Origin: Azospirillum thermophilum | Lineage (GTDB): Bacteria > Pseudomonadota > Alphaproteobacteria > Azospirillales > Azospirillaceae | Assembly: GCF_003130795.1 (NCBI RefSeq) | Contig: NZ_CP029353.1 | Location: 186,001-250,000 of the forward strand | DNA: 64,000 nt | Direction: 5' to 3' | In this document: piece after piece, positions 10,489 to 19,098 of the stretch | Position numbering within the stretch: position 1 is the first letter of the stretch | How the letters are laid out: the number at the start of each line of letters is the position of its first letter | Program-made: the position numbers and the translations under genes | The notes under the pieces: generated by a model | What the model was told of the DNA's origin: nothing | Seen by the model: the letters and a program-made list of their open reading frames with translations, nothing else | Databases searched by the model: none

Positions 10489-13194
10489 ATGACCGTTCGC
10501 AATCTCGACCGCCTGTTCAAGCCCGCCTCGATCGCCCTGATCGGAGCCAGCCGCAAACCGAACACCATCGGCGCCGTGGTGGCGCGCAACCTGTTCCAGG
10601 CCGGCTTCGACGGGCCGATCATGCCGGTCAACGCGACGGAGCGCGCGGTCGAGGGGGTGCTGACCTACAAGAGCGTGGAGAGCCTGCCGATCACCCCCGA
10701 CCTGGCGGTGATCTGCACGCCGGCCGACGGCGTGCCGGCGGTGGTGGACGCGCTGGGCAAGCGCGGGACGAGGGCGGCCATCGTCATGTCCGGCGGCTTC
10801 AGCCCTGAGCAGACCCAGGCGATGCTGGACGCGGCGCGCCCGCACCTGATGCGCATCCTGGGGCCGAGCAGCCTGGGCGCCATGGTGCCCGGCCGCGGCC
10901 TGAACGCCAGCGTCAGCCCGGTGGCGCCGAAGAAGGGCGACGTCGCCCTGGTGGCGCAGAGCTCGATGGTGGTGACCTCGATCGCCGACTGGGCGACGTC
11001 GCGCGGCATCGGCTTTTCGCACCTGATCTCGCTGGGCGACCGCGGCGACGTCGATTTCGGCGACATGCTCGACCATCTGGCGGGCGACGCCACGGTGCGC
11101 GCCATCCTGCTGTATGTCGAGAGCATCAACAACGCCCGCAAGTTCATGTCGGCGGCCCGCTCCGCCGCCCGCCAGAAGCCGGTGATCGTCATCAAGGCCG
11201 GCCGGTCGGAGGAAGCGGCGGAGGCCGCGGCCTCGCACACCGGCGTGCTGGCGGTGTCCGACGCCGTCTATGACGCCGCCTTCCGCCGCGCCGGCATCCT
11301 GCGGGTGAACGACCTGGCCGAGCTGTTCGACGCCGCCGGGACGCTCAGCACCGGCGTGCCGATCACCGGCGACCGGCTGGCCATCCTGACCAACGGCGGC
11401 GGCATGGGCGTGATGGCGACCGACCGGCTGATCCAGGCCGGCGGCCGGCTCGCCACCTTCTCGCCGGAGACGCAGGAGGCGCTGGCCAGGCTGCTGGGCT
11501 CCAGCCCCGGCGAGGGGGCGCGCGGCAACCCGCTGCGCATCGGCGCCGACGCCCCGCCCAAGCGCTATGCCGAGGTGCTGAACGTCCTGATGCAGGACAC
11601 CAGCAACGACGCGGTGCTGGTGCTGCACTGCCCCTCCGCCCTCACCGACCCGGAGACGATCGCCCAGGCGGTGACGGAGACGGTGCAGGCGAACAAGAGC
11701 CGCCGCCATCCCGTGCTGACGAGCTGGATCGGCGACCAGTCGGCGACGGAGGCGCGCAAGCTGTTCACCGCCAGCCGCATCCCGACCTATGACGGGCCGA
11801 GCAACGCGGTGCGCGCCTTCATGCATCTGGTCCGCTACCGGCGGAACCAGGAGCTGCTGATGGAGACGCCGCCCTCGGTGCCGGAGGATTTCCAGCCCGA
11901 CGACATCGCGGTGAAGCGCATCGTCGCCCGCGCCATCGCCGAGAAGCGCGAGTGGCTGAGCGAGTATGAGGCCAAGCGCGTGCTGGCCGCCTATGGCGTG
12001 CCGGTGGTCGACACCCGCGTCGCCGAGACGCCGGAGGAGGCGGCCCACGCCGCCGAGGTGATCGGCGGCCCGATCGCGCTGAAGATCCTGTCGCCGGACG
12101 TTACCCACAAGTCGGACGTCGGCGGCGTGGCGCTGCACCTCCACGGGCCCGACGCCGTGCGGGCGGAGGCGGAGGCGATGCTGCAGCGGGTGCGGGAGAT
12201 CGCGCCCGAGGCCCGCATCGAGGGCTTCACCGTGCAGGAGATGGCGCTGCGGCCCGAGGCCTACGAGCTGATCGTCGGCATGACGGAGAACGACCTGTTC
12301 GGCCCGGTCCTGCTGTTCGGCCAGGGCGGCATCGGGGTGGAGGTGGTGGAGGATTACGCGCTCGCCATGCCGCCGCTGAACATGAAGCTGGCGACCGACC
12401 TGATGGGCCGCACCCGCATCTGGCGCCAGCTCCAGGGCTACCGCTCGCGCGCGGCGGTCGATCTCGACGCGGTGGCGCTGACGCTGAACAAGGTGTCGCA
12501 ACTGGTCGTCGACGTCCCGGAGATCGCGGAGCTGGACATCAACCCGCTGCTGGCGGATTCCGAGGGGGTCCTGGCGCTCGACGCCCGCATCAAGGTCGGC
12601 GTGCCCGCCCTGCCCGGCGCCAAGCGGCTGGCCATCCGGCCCTATCCCAAGTCGCTGGAGGACCGCATCACCATCAAGGACGGCCGGCAGTTCCTCGTCC
12701 GCCCGATCCTGCCGGAGGACGAGCCGCTGGTGCACAATCTGGTGGAGAACCAGACGGCCGAGGATCTGCGGCTGCGCTTCTTCGCCCCGCTGAAGCGGCT
12801 GTCGCACCAGGCGGCGGCCCGGCTGACCCAGATCGACTACGACCGCGAGATGGGGCTGATCGCCGTCGGCCCGGATCCGCAGACCGGCGAGACCATCATG
12901 TACGGCGTGGTACGCATCACCGCCGATCCGGACAACCTGCGCGCCGAATATGCGGTGATGGTGCGGTCCGACATGAAGGGCCAGGGTCTGGGCTACATCC
13001 TGATGAACAAGATCCTCGACTATGCCCGCTCGCGCGGCATCAAGGAGGTCTATGGCGAGGTGCTGCGCGAGAACACCAACATGCTGAACATGTGCCGCAC
13101 CCTGGGCTTCATCCGGAAGGAGAACCTGGACGAGCCCGGCGTGGTGGAGGTGCGCATCGAGCTGGGCGGCGGCATCGGCGCCGCTGCGGAGTAG
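10489..13194 (+). CDS. Acyl-CoA synthetase (NDP-forming)-like protein fused to a GNAT acetyltransferase
   Basis: A 901-residue fusion. Residues 1-460 resemble the alpha subunit of ADP-forming acyl-CoA synthetases: CoA-binding start SIALIGASRKPNTIG and the phospho-histidine context ASHTGVLAVSD with His250. Residues about 475-700 are an ATP-grasp beta-subunit domain (AYGVPVVDTRV, ALKILSPDVTHKSDVGGV). About 720-895 is a GNAT domain with MVRSDMKGQGLGYILM. Such fusions include the Pat/PatZ lysine acetyltransferases that inactivate acetyl-CoA synthetase. Two conserved synthetase motifs are altered (GPSSLG for the usual GPNCLG, AQSSM for SQSGA), so the synthetase part may be regulatory. GNAT function is the safer inference. 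Confidence 0.85.
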   Translation: MTVRNLDRLFKPASIALIGASRKPNTIGAVVARNLFQAGFDGPIMPVNATERAVEGVLTYKSVESLPITPDLAVICTPADGVPAVVDALGKRGTRAAIVMSGGFSPEQTQAMLDAARPHLMRILGPSSLGAMVPGRGLNASVSPVAPKKGDVALVAQSSMVVTSIADWATSRGIGFSHLISLGDRGDVDFGDMLDHLAGDATVRAILLYVESINNARKFMSAARSAARQKPVIVIKAGRSEEAAEAAASHTGVLAVSDAVYDAAFRRAGILRVNDLAELFDAAGTLSTGVPITGDRLAILTNGGGMGVMATDRLIQAGGRLATFSPETQEALARLLGSSPGEGARGNPLRIGADAPPKRYAEVLNVLMQDTSNDAVLVLHCPSALTDPETIAQAVTETVQANKSRRHPVLTSWIGDQSATEARKLFTASRIPTYDGPSNAVRAFMHLVRYRRNQELLMETPPSVPEDFQPDDIAVKRIVARAIAEKREWLSEYEAKRVLAAYGVPVVDTRVAETPEEAAHAAEVIGGPIALKILSPDVTHKSDVGGVALHLHGPDAVRAEAEAMLQRVREIAPEARIEGFTVQEMALRPEAYELIVGMTENDLFGPVLLFGQGGIGVEVVEDYALAMPPLNMKLATDLMGRTRIWRQLQGYRSRAAVDLDAVALTLNKVSQLVVDVPEIAELDINPLLADSEGVLALDARIKVGVPALPGAKRLAIRPYPKSLEDRITIKDGRQFLVRPILPEDEPLVHNLVENQTAEDLRLRFFAPLKRLSHQAAARLTQIDYDREMGLIAVGPDPQTGETIMYGVVRITADPDNLRAEYAVMVRSDMKGQGLGYILMNKILDYARSRGIKEVYGEVLRENTNMLNMCRTLGFIRKENLDEPGVVEVRIELGGGIGAAAE

Positions 13195-13254
13195 TGGCGG
13201 CGGAGTAGCGGCCGCCGGGTAGCAGTTGAACCACCGTACGGGAGTGCCATACTC

Positions 13255-13809
13255 ATGGGCATGAGCGATCCGGCGCGCCCCCTGATGACCGTTGAGGAGT
13301 TCCTCGTCTGGGACGACGGGACCGACACGCGCTATGAGCTGATCGCCGGCCGGCCGGTGGCAATGGCCCCGCCGTCGCCTTTCCATGGCGCCCTGGCCGC
13401 GGCGATCCTGACGCAGTTCGCCAGCCGGCTGCGTCCGCCGTGCCGGACGATTTCAGAGGCCGGCATCGCGGTCGCCGACCGGTCGGACAGCTATTTTCAA
13501 GCCGACATGGCGGTCACCTGCCGACCGTTGGAAGCCGGCATGACGCAGGTCCCCGACCCTGCGGTGATCGTCGAGGTCCTCTCGCCCTCGACCGAGGCGA
13601 CCGACCGCGGCGTGAAGCTGCCGGCCTATCGCGAGATCCCGTCGGTCCAGGAAATCCTGCTGCTGTCCTCGACCAGGAAGCGGGCCGAGCTGTGGCACCG
13701 GCGGGACGGGGAGTGGCGGGTGCAGGACATCATCGGCGACGGCGTCCTGCAGTTCGGCTCGCTGGACGTCGGGATTTCCATGGCGGCGCTGTACGAGGGG
13801 CTGCTGTAG
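13255..13809 (+). CDS. Uma2 family protein (DUF820, PD-(D/E)XK-like)
   Basis: A 184-residue Uma2-family protein. It starts with the family signature TVEEFLVWDDG-YELIAGRPVAM and contains SYFQADMAVTC and PAVIVEVLSPSTEATDRGVKL, whose Asp, Glu and Lys fit the restriction-endonuclease-like core of the family. The family is widespread in Cyanobacteria and soil bacteria, with unclear physiological role. Two ATGs occur at the start (13255 and 13261) and either may be used. It stands alone, 60 bp after the synthetase/GNAT gene. Confidence 0.85.
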   Translation: MGMSDPARPLMTVEEFLVWDDGTDTRYELIAGRPVAMAPPSPFHGALAAAILTQFASRLRPPCRTISEAGIAVADRSDSYFQADMAVTCRPLEAGMTQVPDPAVIVEVLSPSTEATDRGVKLPAYREIPSVQEILLLSSTRKRAELWHRRDGEWRVQDIIGDGVLQFGSLDVGISMAALYEGLL

Positions 13810-13831
13810 CCCCCCGTCCCACAGGCCTTCC

Positions 13832-14821
13832 TTACAGCAGCGTCTCGATCACCCGGTCGGGCGGGGTGTGGCCGTCGGCGAAGGTGCGGATGTTGATCAC
13901 CACCTTCTCGCCCATGTCGATGCGCCCCTCGATGGTGGCGGAGCCCATGTGCGGCAGCAGCACGACGTTGTCGAGCCGCAGCAGCTTCGGGTTCACCGCC
14001 GGCTCATGCTCGAACACGTCGAGGCCGGCGCCGGCGATCTCGCCCTTCGACAGCATGCGGGTCAGCGCCGTCTCGTCGATCACCTCGCCGCGCGAGGTGT
14101 TGACGATGTAGCAGTGCGGGCGCAGCAGCTTCAGCCGGCGCTCGGACAGCAGATGGTAGGTCGCCGGGGTGTGCGGGCAGTTGATCGACACCACGTCCAT
14201 CCGGGCCAGCATCTGGTCCAGGCTTTCCCAGTAGGTCGCCTCCAGCTCCTGCTCCACGTCGGGGTGGACGCGGCGGCGGTTGTGGTAGTGGATCGACATG
14301 CCGAAGGCCCGCGCCCGGCGGGCCAGGGCCTGGCCGATGCGGCCCATGCCGAGGATGCCCAGCCGCTTGCCGGAGATGCGGTGGCCCAGCATGGTGGTCG
14401 GACCCCAGCCCTTCCACTGGCCGGAGCGCACCAGCCGCTCGCCTTCCGCGACGCGGCGGGCGACCGCCAGCAGCAGGGCCATGGTCATGTCGGCGGTGTC
14501 CTCGGTCAGGACGCCCGGCGTGTTGGTGACGACGATGCCGCGCTCGCGCGCCGCCTTCAGGTCGATGTGGTCGACGCCGGTGCCGAAGGAGGCGATCAGG
14601 CGGAGCTGCGGGCCGGCCGCCTCGATCACCCCGCGGTCGATGCGGTCGGTGACGGTGGGCACCAGCACGTCGGCGATCTTCACCGCCTCGGCCATCTGGT
14701 CCTGCGTCAGCGGAACGTCGTCGGGATTGAGCCGGGTGTCGAACAGCTCCATCATCCGCGTCTCGATGACGTCCGGCAGCTTGCGGGTGACGACAACGAG
14801 CGGCTTCTTCTTGTCGGTCAT
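13832..14821 (-). CDS. D-2-hydroxyacid dehydrogenase (glyoxylate/hydroxypyruvate reductase type)
   Basis: A 329-residue NAD(P)-dependent D-isomer 2-hydroxyacid dehydrogenase. It has the dinucleotide motif GMGRIGQA and the catalytic set Arg in NTSRGEVIDE, Glu in GLDVFEHEP and His in LPHMGSAT. The family reduces glyoxylate, hydroxypyruvate or related 2-keto acids. Overall it is closest to bacterial glyoxylate reductases (GyaR-like), but substrate cannot be read from sequence. It ends convergent with the Uma2 gene. Confidence 0.9.
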   Translation of the reverse strand: MTDKKKPLVVVTRKLPDVIETRMMELFDTRLNPDDVPLTQDQMAEAVKIADVLVPTVTDRIDRGVIEAAGPQLRLIASFGTGVDHIDLKAARERGIVVTNTPGVLTEDTADMTMALLLAVARRVAEGERLVRSGQWKGWGPTTMLGHRISGKRLGILGMGRIGQALARRARAFGMSIHYHNRRRVHPDVEQELEATYWESLDQMLARMDVVSINCPHTPATYHLLSERRLKLLRPHCYIVNTSRGEVIDETALTRMLSKGEIAGAGLDVFEHEPAVNPKLLRLDNVVLLPHMGSATIEGRIDMGEKVVINIRTFADGHTPPDRVIETLL

Positions 14822-15003
14822 CGACGGGCCTCCCTATCCGGCCTCAGCAGGGCCTTCCGCTTGCCATACCAAGCGGTTGCCGCACTGTCCAGATGACTGT
14901 GACGATCGGGCGCCCCCATGGCGGACGGAATTGCGCGGGGAACGCGCCCGCAGGCCGGCCGTGACAAAGGATGGGGGGGCGGCGACGTGCCCGCCGGTCG
15001 GCC

Positions 15004-15033
15004 TTGCCGCGGAAGCTTGCCCCTAACTATAGT
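15004..15033 (+). promoter_or_regulatory. Putative sigma-70 promoter for the SH3-domain gene
   Basis: TTGCCG (15004-15009), an 18-bp spacer and TATAGT (15028-15033) lie 65 bp before the SH3-domain gene start. It is a fair match to the -35/-10 consensus. The call is by inspection only. Confidence 0.4.
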
Positions 15034-15098
15034 GCGCGCAACACGCGGGCGTCCGCCCCGTTTTTCCCCCATTCCGTCCCTGCCGATCGGATCCGCCG

Positions 15099-15638
15099 GT
15101 GCCGCCGCTTCCGTCCGCCTTCCGTCCCGTGCTCGCCAGCCTGCTGCTCGCCGTCGTCCTGCTGTCCGGTCCGGGCGCTCCGGCGGCGGCCGAGGGCAGG
15201 CGCGAGAAGGACCCGACCCACGCGTCGGGCCTGCCGATCCCCCGCTTCGTCACGCTGCGCGTCGGCGAGGTCAACCTGCGCTCCGGCCCCAGCAGCAGCT
15301 ATCCCATCGAGTGGGTGTTCACGCGCAAGGAGATGCCGGTCGAGGTCGTGCAGGAGTTCGACACCTGGCGCCGCATCCGCGACTGGGAGGGCAGCGAGGG
15401 CTGGGTCCACCAGAGCGCGCTGGCCGGCAAGCGGGGCGCCCTGGTCACCGGCCAGACCCGCCAGCTCCGCAAGGCGCCGCAGCCCGACGCGCCGGTGGTG
15501 GCGCGGGCGGAGCCCGGCGTCATCGGCATGCTGAAGAAGTGCCAGGGCGACTGGTGCGAGATCGACATCAAGGGCTATCGCGGCTGGCTGCAGCGGTCGG
15601 AGTTCTGGGGAACCTATCCCGGCGAGAAGATCGAGTAG
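15099..15638 (+). CDS. Secreted bacterial SH3-domain protein
   Basis: A 179-residue protein with a GTG start, a signal peptide (hydrophobic core LASLLLAVVLLS, cleavage likely after PAAAEG) and a tandem SH3b-type region. SH3 signatures are VNLRSGPSSSYPIEWVF, RRIRDWEGSEGWVHQSAL, then CQGDWCEIDIKGYRGWLQRS. It matches the alphaproteobacterial periplasmic SH3 family (COG3807), thought to bind cell-wall or protein ligands. The exact role is unknown. The ending EFWGTYPGEKIE is typical of the family. Confidence 0.85.
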   Translation: MPPLPSAFRPVLASLLLAVVLLSGPGAPAAAEGRREKDPTHASGLPIPRFVTLRVGEVNLRSGPSSSYPIEWVFTRKEMPVEVVQEFDTWRRIRDWEGSEGWVHQSALAGKRGALVTGQTRQLRKAPQPDAPVVARAEPGVIGMLKKCQGDWCEIDIKGYRGWLQRSEFWGTYPGEKIE

Positions 15639-15679
15639 CCGCGGCGCCCCGTCCCGTCCCGGGTTTCATCCGGGTGTTA

Positions 15680-15708
15680 TTGACATTGTATTTTACCCGG
15701 GCGATATA
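15680..15708 (+). promoter_or_regulatory. Putative sigma-70 promoter for the DUF2239 gene, inside an inverted repeat
   Basis: A perfect TTGACA (15680-15685), a 17-bp spacer and GATATA (15703-15708) lie about 57 bp before the DUF2239 start. CCGGGT upstream (about 15670-15675) and ACCCGG (15695-15700) form an inverted repeat across the -35 box, a layout compatible with an operator. Confidence 0.5.
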
Positions 15709-15764
15709 GCACCCCATCACCGCCCCGCCCGCCCGCCGGCCGCGGCCTTTTCGGAGATGGGTCC

Positions 15765-16406
15765 ATGGATACGCCGACACCCTCACCCCGCTACATCGCC
15801 TTCGCCGGCCAGCGCCGGATCGCCTGCGGCAGCCCCGCGGAGGTGGCGGTCGCAGTCAAGCGGCATGGCGAGACGCAGGGCGTGCTGGTCTTCGACGCCG
15901 TGACCAGCGCGCCGGTGGAGCTCGATCTGCGCGGGACGGAGGCGGAGGTGCTGGCCCGGCTGGAGCCGGCGGTGCCTGCCAATCCCGATCCGGCCCATCC
16001 CGATCCGACCAAGCCCGATCCGGCCAATCCCGGTCCTGCCAAACAGGGTCCGGGCCGGCCGAAGCTGGGCGTTGTTTCACGTGAAATCTCGCTGCTGCCG
16101 CGCCATTGGGATTGGCTGAACGGCCAGCCGGGCGGCGCCTCGGCGACGCTGCGCCGTCTGGTGGATGAGGCGAGGCGCGGATCCCAGGGCAAGGACCGTC
16201 TGCGCCGCAGCCAGGAGGCCGCCTTCCGCTTCATGACCGTCATGGGCGGCGATCTGCCGCACTATGAGGAGGCGACGCGCGCCTTCTATGCCCGCGACCA
16301 TGATCGCTTCGCCGCGCTGATCGCCGGCTGGCCGGAGGATATCCGCAGCCATGTCGAGGCGCTGGTCGGGGCGGTCATCGCCGCCGAGCGTGAGGCGGAC
16401 GCCTGA
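15765..16406 (+). CDS. DUF2239 family protein
   Basis: A 213-residue cytoplasmic protein. The N-terminal part (YIAFAGQRRIACGSPAEVA and ELDLRG) and the C-terminal part (GRPKLGVVSRE, LLPRHWDWLNGQPGGAS, TLRRLVDEAR) are the DUF2239 signatures; the family function is unknown. Between them lies a Pro/Asp-rich stretch encoded by a 15-bp tandem repeat (15981-16040). A parS-like palindrome lies within the gene at 16073 and is read as VSRE. The gene stands alone, converging on the DUF3501 gene. Confidence 0.85.
   Translation: MDTPTPSPRYIAFAGQRRIACGSPAEVAVAVKRHGETQGVLVFDAVTSAPVELDLRGTEAEVLARLEPAVPANPDPAHPDPTKPDPANPGPAKQGPGRPKLGVVSREISLLPRHWDWLNGQPGGASATLRRLVDEARRGSQGKDRLRRSQEAAFRFMTVMGGDLPHYEEATRAFYARDHDRFAALIAGWPEDIRSHVEALVGAVIAAEREADA
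15981..16040 (+). repeat. 15-bp tandem repeat (4 copies) in the DUF2239 gene
   Basis: Four degenerate 15-bp units (AATCCCGATCCGGCC type) encode repeats of the pattern (N/H/K)PDP(A/T). They form a Pro-rich linker between the two conserved parts of the protein and end 33 bp before a parS-like site. Confidence 0.75.
16073..16088. other. parS: parS-like ParB-binding site 1 (inside DUF2239 gene)
   Basis: TGTTTCACGTGAAATC matches the parS palindrome TGTTTCACGTGAAACA at 14 of 16 positions, with the core TTTCACGTGAAA intact. It lies about 16 kb left of the predicted origin. It is the most distant and least perfect candidate. Confidence 0.7.
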
Positions 16407-16421
16407 TCCGCCCCATGCGGG

Positions 16422-17012
16422 TCAGGCGAAATCCCCGGCCAGGGCCGCCCGCACCGGCTCCGGCATCACCGCGAGGTGGCCGTAGTCCGGGTGGGTGATG
16501 CCGACGACGATGCGGGCGCCGGGGGTGCGGAAGGCGGCGGCCTGGGCGTCGGTGAAGTCGAAGTGCAGGAAATGGACGGAGGAGGTCTTGCCCTCCGCCG
16601 TCGTCCGCTCGACCTCGGCCTCCGGCCGGGCGGCGATGGTCTCGCCGTTCAACTCAATGCCGACATGGCGCTCGATGCCGCCGAGCCGGCTCAGTAGGGC
16701 ATGGCGGCGCACCGGGTCGTCGATCTCCAGCATCAGGGTGGCGACCAGCTCGCGGCCCTTGGGGATCAGCGGGTTGTAGGCGTGCAGCTCGTCGGCGATC
16801 TGCTCCTCGCCGCCCTTCTCGATGTGCAGCATCTCGTGCACCTGCTGCCACATCGTGTCGTAATTCTCGAAGCAGAGGGTGGCGAAGGGGCCGACGGCCA
16901 GCCGGCGGCTCCGCTTGATCTCCACCATCGCCTTGCGCCGGGCGGCCCGCTCGCGGGCGTACTGCTCCATCGGCAGGATGTCGGCACGGGTCAGTTCGGT
17001 CCTGGCGGCCAT
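16422..17012 (-). CDS. DUF3501 family protein
   Basis: A 196-residue cytoplasmic protein with the DUF3501 pattern: [19 protein letters not shown] at the start, [44 protein letters not shown] and [11 protein letters not shown]. The function is unknown. It is the last gene of the rubrerythrin/Fe-S group, with only 14 bp between it and the Fe-S gene stop; such three-gene groups recur in Proteobacteria. GGAGGGACC before the ATG at 17012 is a good ribosome site. Confidence 0.85.
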   Translation of the reverse strand: MAARTELTRADILPMEQYARERAARRKAMVEIKRSRRLAVGPFATLCFENYDTMWQQVHEMLHIEKGGEEQIADELHAYNPLIPKGRELVATLMLEIDDPVRRHALLSRLGGIERHVGIELNGETIAARPEAEVERTTAEGKTSSVHFLHFDFTDAQAAAFRTPGARIVVGITHPDYGHLAVMPEPVRAALAGDFA

Positions 17013-17026
17013 GGTCCCTCCCCTTC

Positions 17027-18390
17027 TCAGTCGGCCAGCCCATAGGCACGGGCGAAGATCTGCAGCGGGTGCAGCAGTTCGGGGACCTGCTGTGTCGCTC
17101 CCGCCCCGCCCTGCCGCTCGATCCCCTGGCGGATGTGAGCGCCGGCCAGCGGGCATTCGGAGGCGACCATGGCCTTGCCGGCCTTGGCCGCCTGGGTGGC
17201 GACCGGCTTGCCGACCTTGAGCGCCGTCGGGAAATTCTCCGTCATGATGCCCCAGGAGCCGCCATGGCCGGAGCAGCGTTCGATCACCTTCAGGTCGGCC
17301 TGCGGGATCAGGCGGAGCATCTCCGCCGCCTTCTGCCCCATGTTCTGGGCGCGGGCATGGCAGGCGATGTGCAGCGAGACGCCGCCCGGCACGGGCTGCA
17401 GCCCCTCGGCCAACCCTTCGCGGCGGGCGATGTCGACGATGTATTCGCTGGCGTCGAAGGTCGCCTGGGCGAGCCGCTCCACCGCGGAGCGATGCGGAGC
17501 GTCCTGCGGGACGATCAGCGGCCATTCCATCTTCAGCATCAGGGCGCAGCTCGGCACCAGGGCAACGATGTCGTAGCCCCGGTCGATCCAGGGGGCCAGC
17601 GCTTCGGCCACCTTGGCCGCCTTGTCGTTCACCCGCTGCAGGTCGCCCTGTTCGAGCTGCGGCATGCCGCAGCAGGCGGGATAGACGACCTCCGTCTCCA
17701 CCCCGTTGCGGGCGAGGATGCCGCGCATCGCCATGCCGATGGCCGGGTTGTTGTAGTTGGCGAAGCAGGTGGCGTAGAGCACCGCCTTGCGCCTGCCATA
17801 GGCGGGAGCAGCGGTGTTGAGGGGCGGCGGATCGGCCTTGGCCCGCATGACCAGGGTCCTGCCGTGGAACTCCGGCAGATGCGCCTCGCGGTGGACGCCG
17901 GCGACCTTCTCCAGCAGCGGCCGGGTCAGCCCGTTGCTCTCGGCCGACGCCCAGTTGGCAAGGGCGGCGACCGGCCGGGCGAGCGTGCCGTTGCGGTCGG
18001 TCTCGGTCAGCTGACGCAGGGCGAAGGGCACGCCGGTCTTCTTCGCCTCGACCGCGCGGTAGCGCAGCATCAGGTGGGGGAAGTCGAGCGCCCAGTCGTG
18101 CGGCGGCACATAGGGGCACTTGGTCATGAAGCACATGTCGCAGAGCGTGCAGGCATCCACGACCGGCTTGAAGTCCGCGGACGGCACCCCGCCCAGCTCC
18201 GCCTCCCCGCCGCGTCGACCAGATCGAACAGGCGGGGAAAGCTGTCGCACAGATTGAAGCAGCGCCGGCAGCCGTGGCAGATCTCGAAGACGCGGCGCAT
18301 CTCCGCGTCCAGCTTGGCCTCGTCATGGAAATCGGGATCGCGCCAGCCGAGAGCGTGGCGGACCGGAGCCTCGAGGCTGCCTTCGCGCAT
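17027..18390 (-). CDS. GlpC/HdrD-like iron-sulfur oxidoreductase (frameshifted here)
   Basis: A heterodisulfide reductase-related Fe-S protein of about 454 residues once repaired. The N-terminus has two [4Fe-4S] clusters: [11 protein letters not shown] (Cys38, 41, 44, 48) and [14 protein letters not shown]. Two CCG domains follow ([14 protein letters not shown] and [12 protein letters not shown] with CSGHGGSWG). It should pass electrons between a donor and a thiol or Fe-S partner; next to rubrerythrin a role as its electron donor is possible. The frame breaks at the CCCC run 18206-18209; one added base restores a continuous protein, so a sequencing undercall is likely. The start at 18390 follows AGGACC. 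Confidence 0.85.
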
Positions 18391-18501
18391 GGGCGGGTCC
18401 TCGCGAGCGATGGTCGGACGGTGGGGGTCGGGCGGTGGGTCGAGCGGCGGGCGGGATGGCCGGGACGGCAAGGCGCCGGCCCGGCCGTTCCGGGAGTCCG
18501 G

Positions 18502-18918
18502 TCAGGCGAGCGTATCGAGCGCCTTCTGGAAGCGGCCGGCGTGGCTCTTTTCGGCCTTGGCCAGGGTCTCGAACCAGTCGGCGACCTCGTCGAACCCCTC
18601 GTCGCGGGCGGTCTTCGCCATGCCCGGATACATGTCGGTGTACTCGTGCGTCTCGCCGGCGATCGCCGCCTTGAGATTGGCCGGGGTGTCACCGATGGGC
18701 AGGCCGGTGGCGGGATCGCCGACCTCTTCCAGGAATTCCAGATGACCGTGGGCATGGCCGGTCTCGCCCTCCGCGGTGGAGCGGAAGACGGAGGCGACGT
18801 CGTTGTGGCCTTCGATGTCGGCCTTCTGGGCGAAGTAGAGATAGCGCCGGTTGGCCTGGCTCTCCCCGGCGAACGCAGCCTTCAGGTTCTCTTCGGTCTT
18901 GGTGCCTTTGAGCGACAT
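18502..18918 (-). CDS. Rubrerythrin family protein (diiron, no rubredoxin domain)
   Basis: A 138-residue ferritin-like four-helix protein. Diiron ligands are in the two expected pairs: Glu19 in [10 protein letters not shown] and [11 protein letters not shown] on helix 2, then [11 protein letters not shown] and [13 protein letters not shown]. Rubrerythrins reduce hydrogen peroxide in the cytoplasm. The usual C-terminal rubredoxin domain is missing, so electrons must come from another protein, perhaps the Fe-S protein downstream. The ATG at 18918 has GGAG upstream. Gene order irr, rubrerythrin, Fe-S protein, DUF3501, all on the minus strand, points to iron/peroxide control. Confidence 0.9.
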   Translation of the reverse strand: MSLKGTKTEENLKAAFAGESQANRRYLYFAQKADIEGHNDVASVFRSTAEGETGHAHGHLEFLEEVGDPATGLPIGDTPANLKAAIAGETHEYTDMYPGMAKTARDEGFDEVADWFETLAKAEKSHAGRFQKALDTLA

Positions 18919-19018
18919 GGCGACTCCTCCGGACGTTGGACGTCCGGTCCGCCTTCCACCGCGGTGGGTTGGCCACTCCGGCGGTAGGGCAACCGGGCGC
19001 ACTCCGGATCTTGTCACC

Positions 19019-19041
19019 AACTGTTTGTCAGGTCAACAGTT
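19019..19041. promoter_or_regulatory. Inverted repeat AACTGTT-N9-AACAGTT in the rubrerythrin promoter region
   Basis: A perfect 7-bp inverted repeat lies 100 bp before the rubrerythrin start. On the minus strand TTGACC (19036-19031) overlaps it and could be a -35 box, with CAAGAT (19013-19008) as a weak -10 at 17 bp. A dyad across a -35 box is a common operator layout. The cognate regulator is unknown; it does not look like the Irr ICE motif. Confidence 0.45.
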
Positions 19042-19098
19042 TGGAAGAGGTCTAAATCGCCGGTCAAGCGGCTGTCGTGCAAGACGGCCGGCGGAGCC

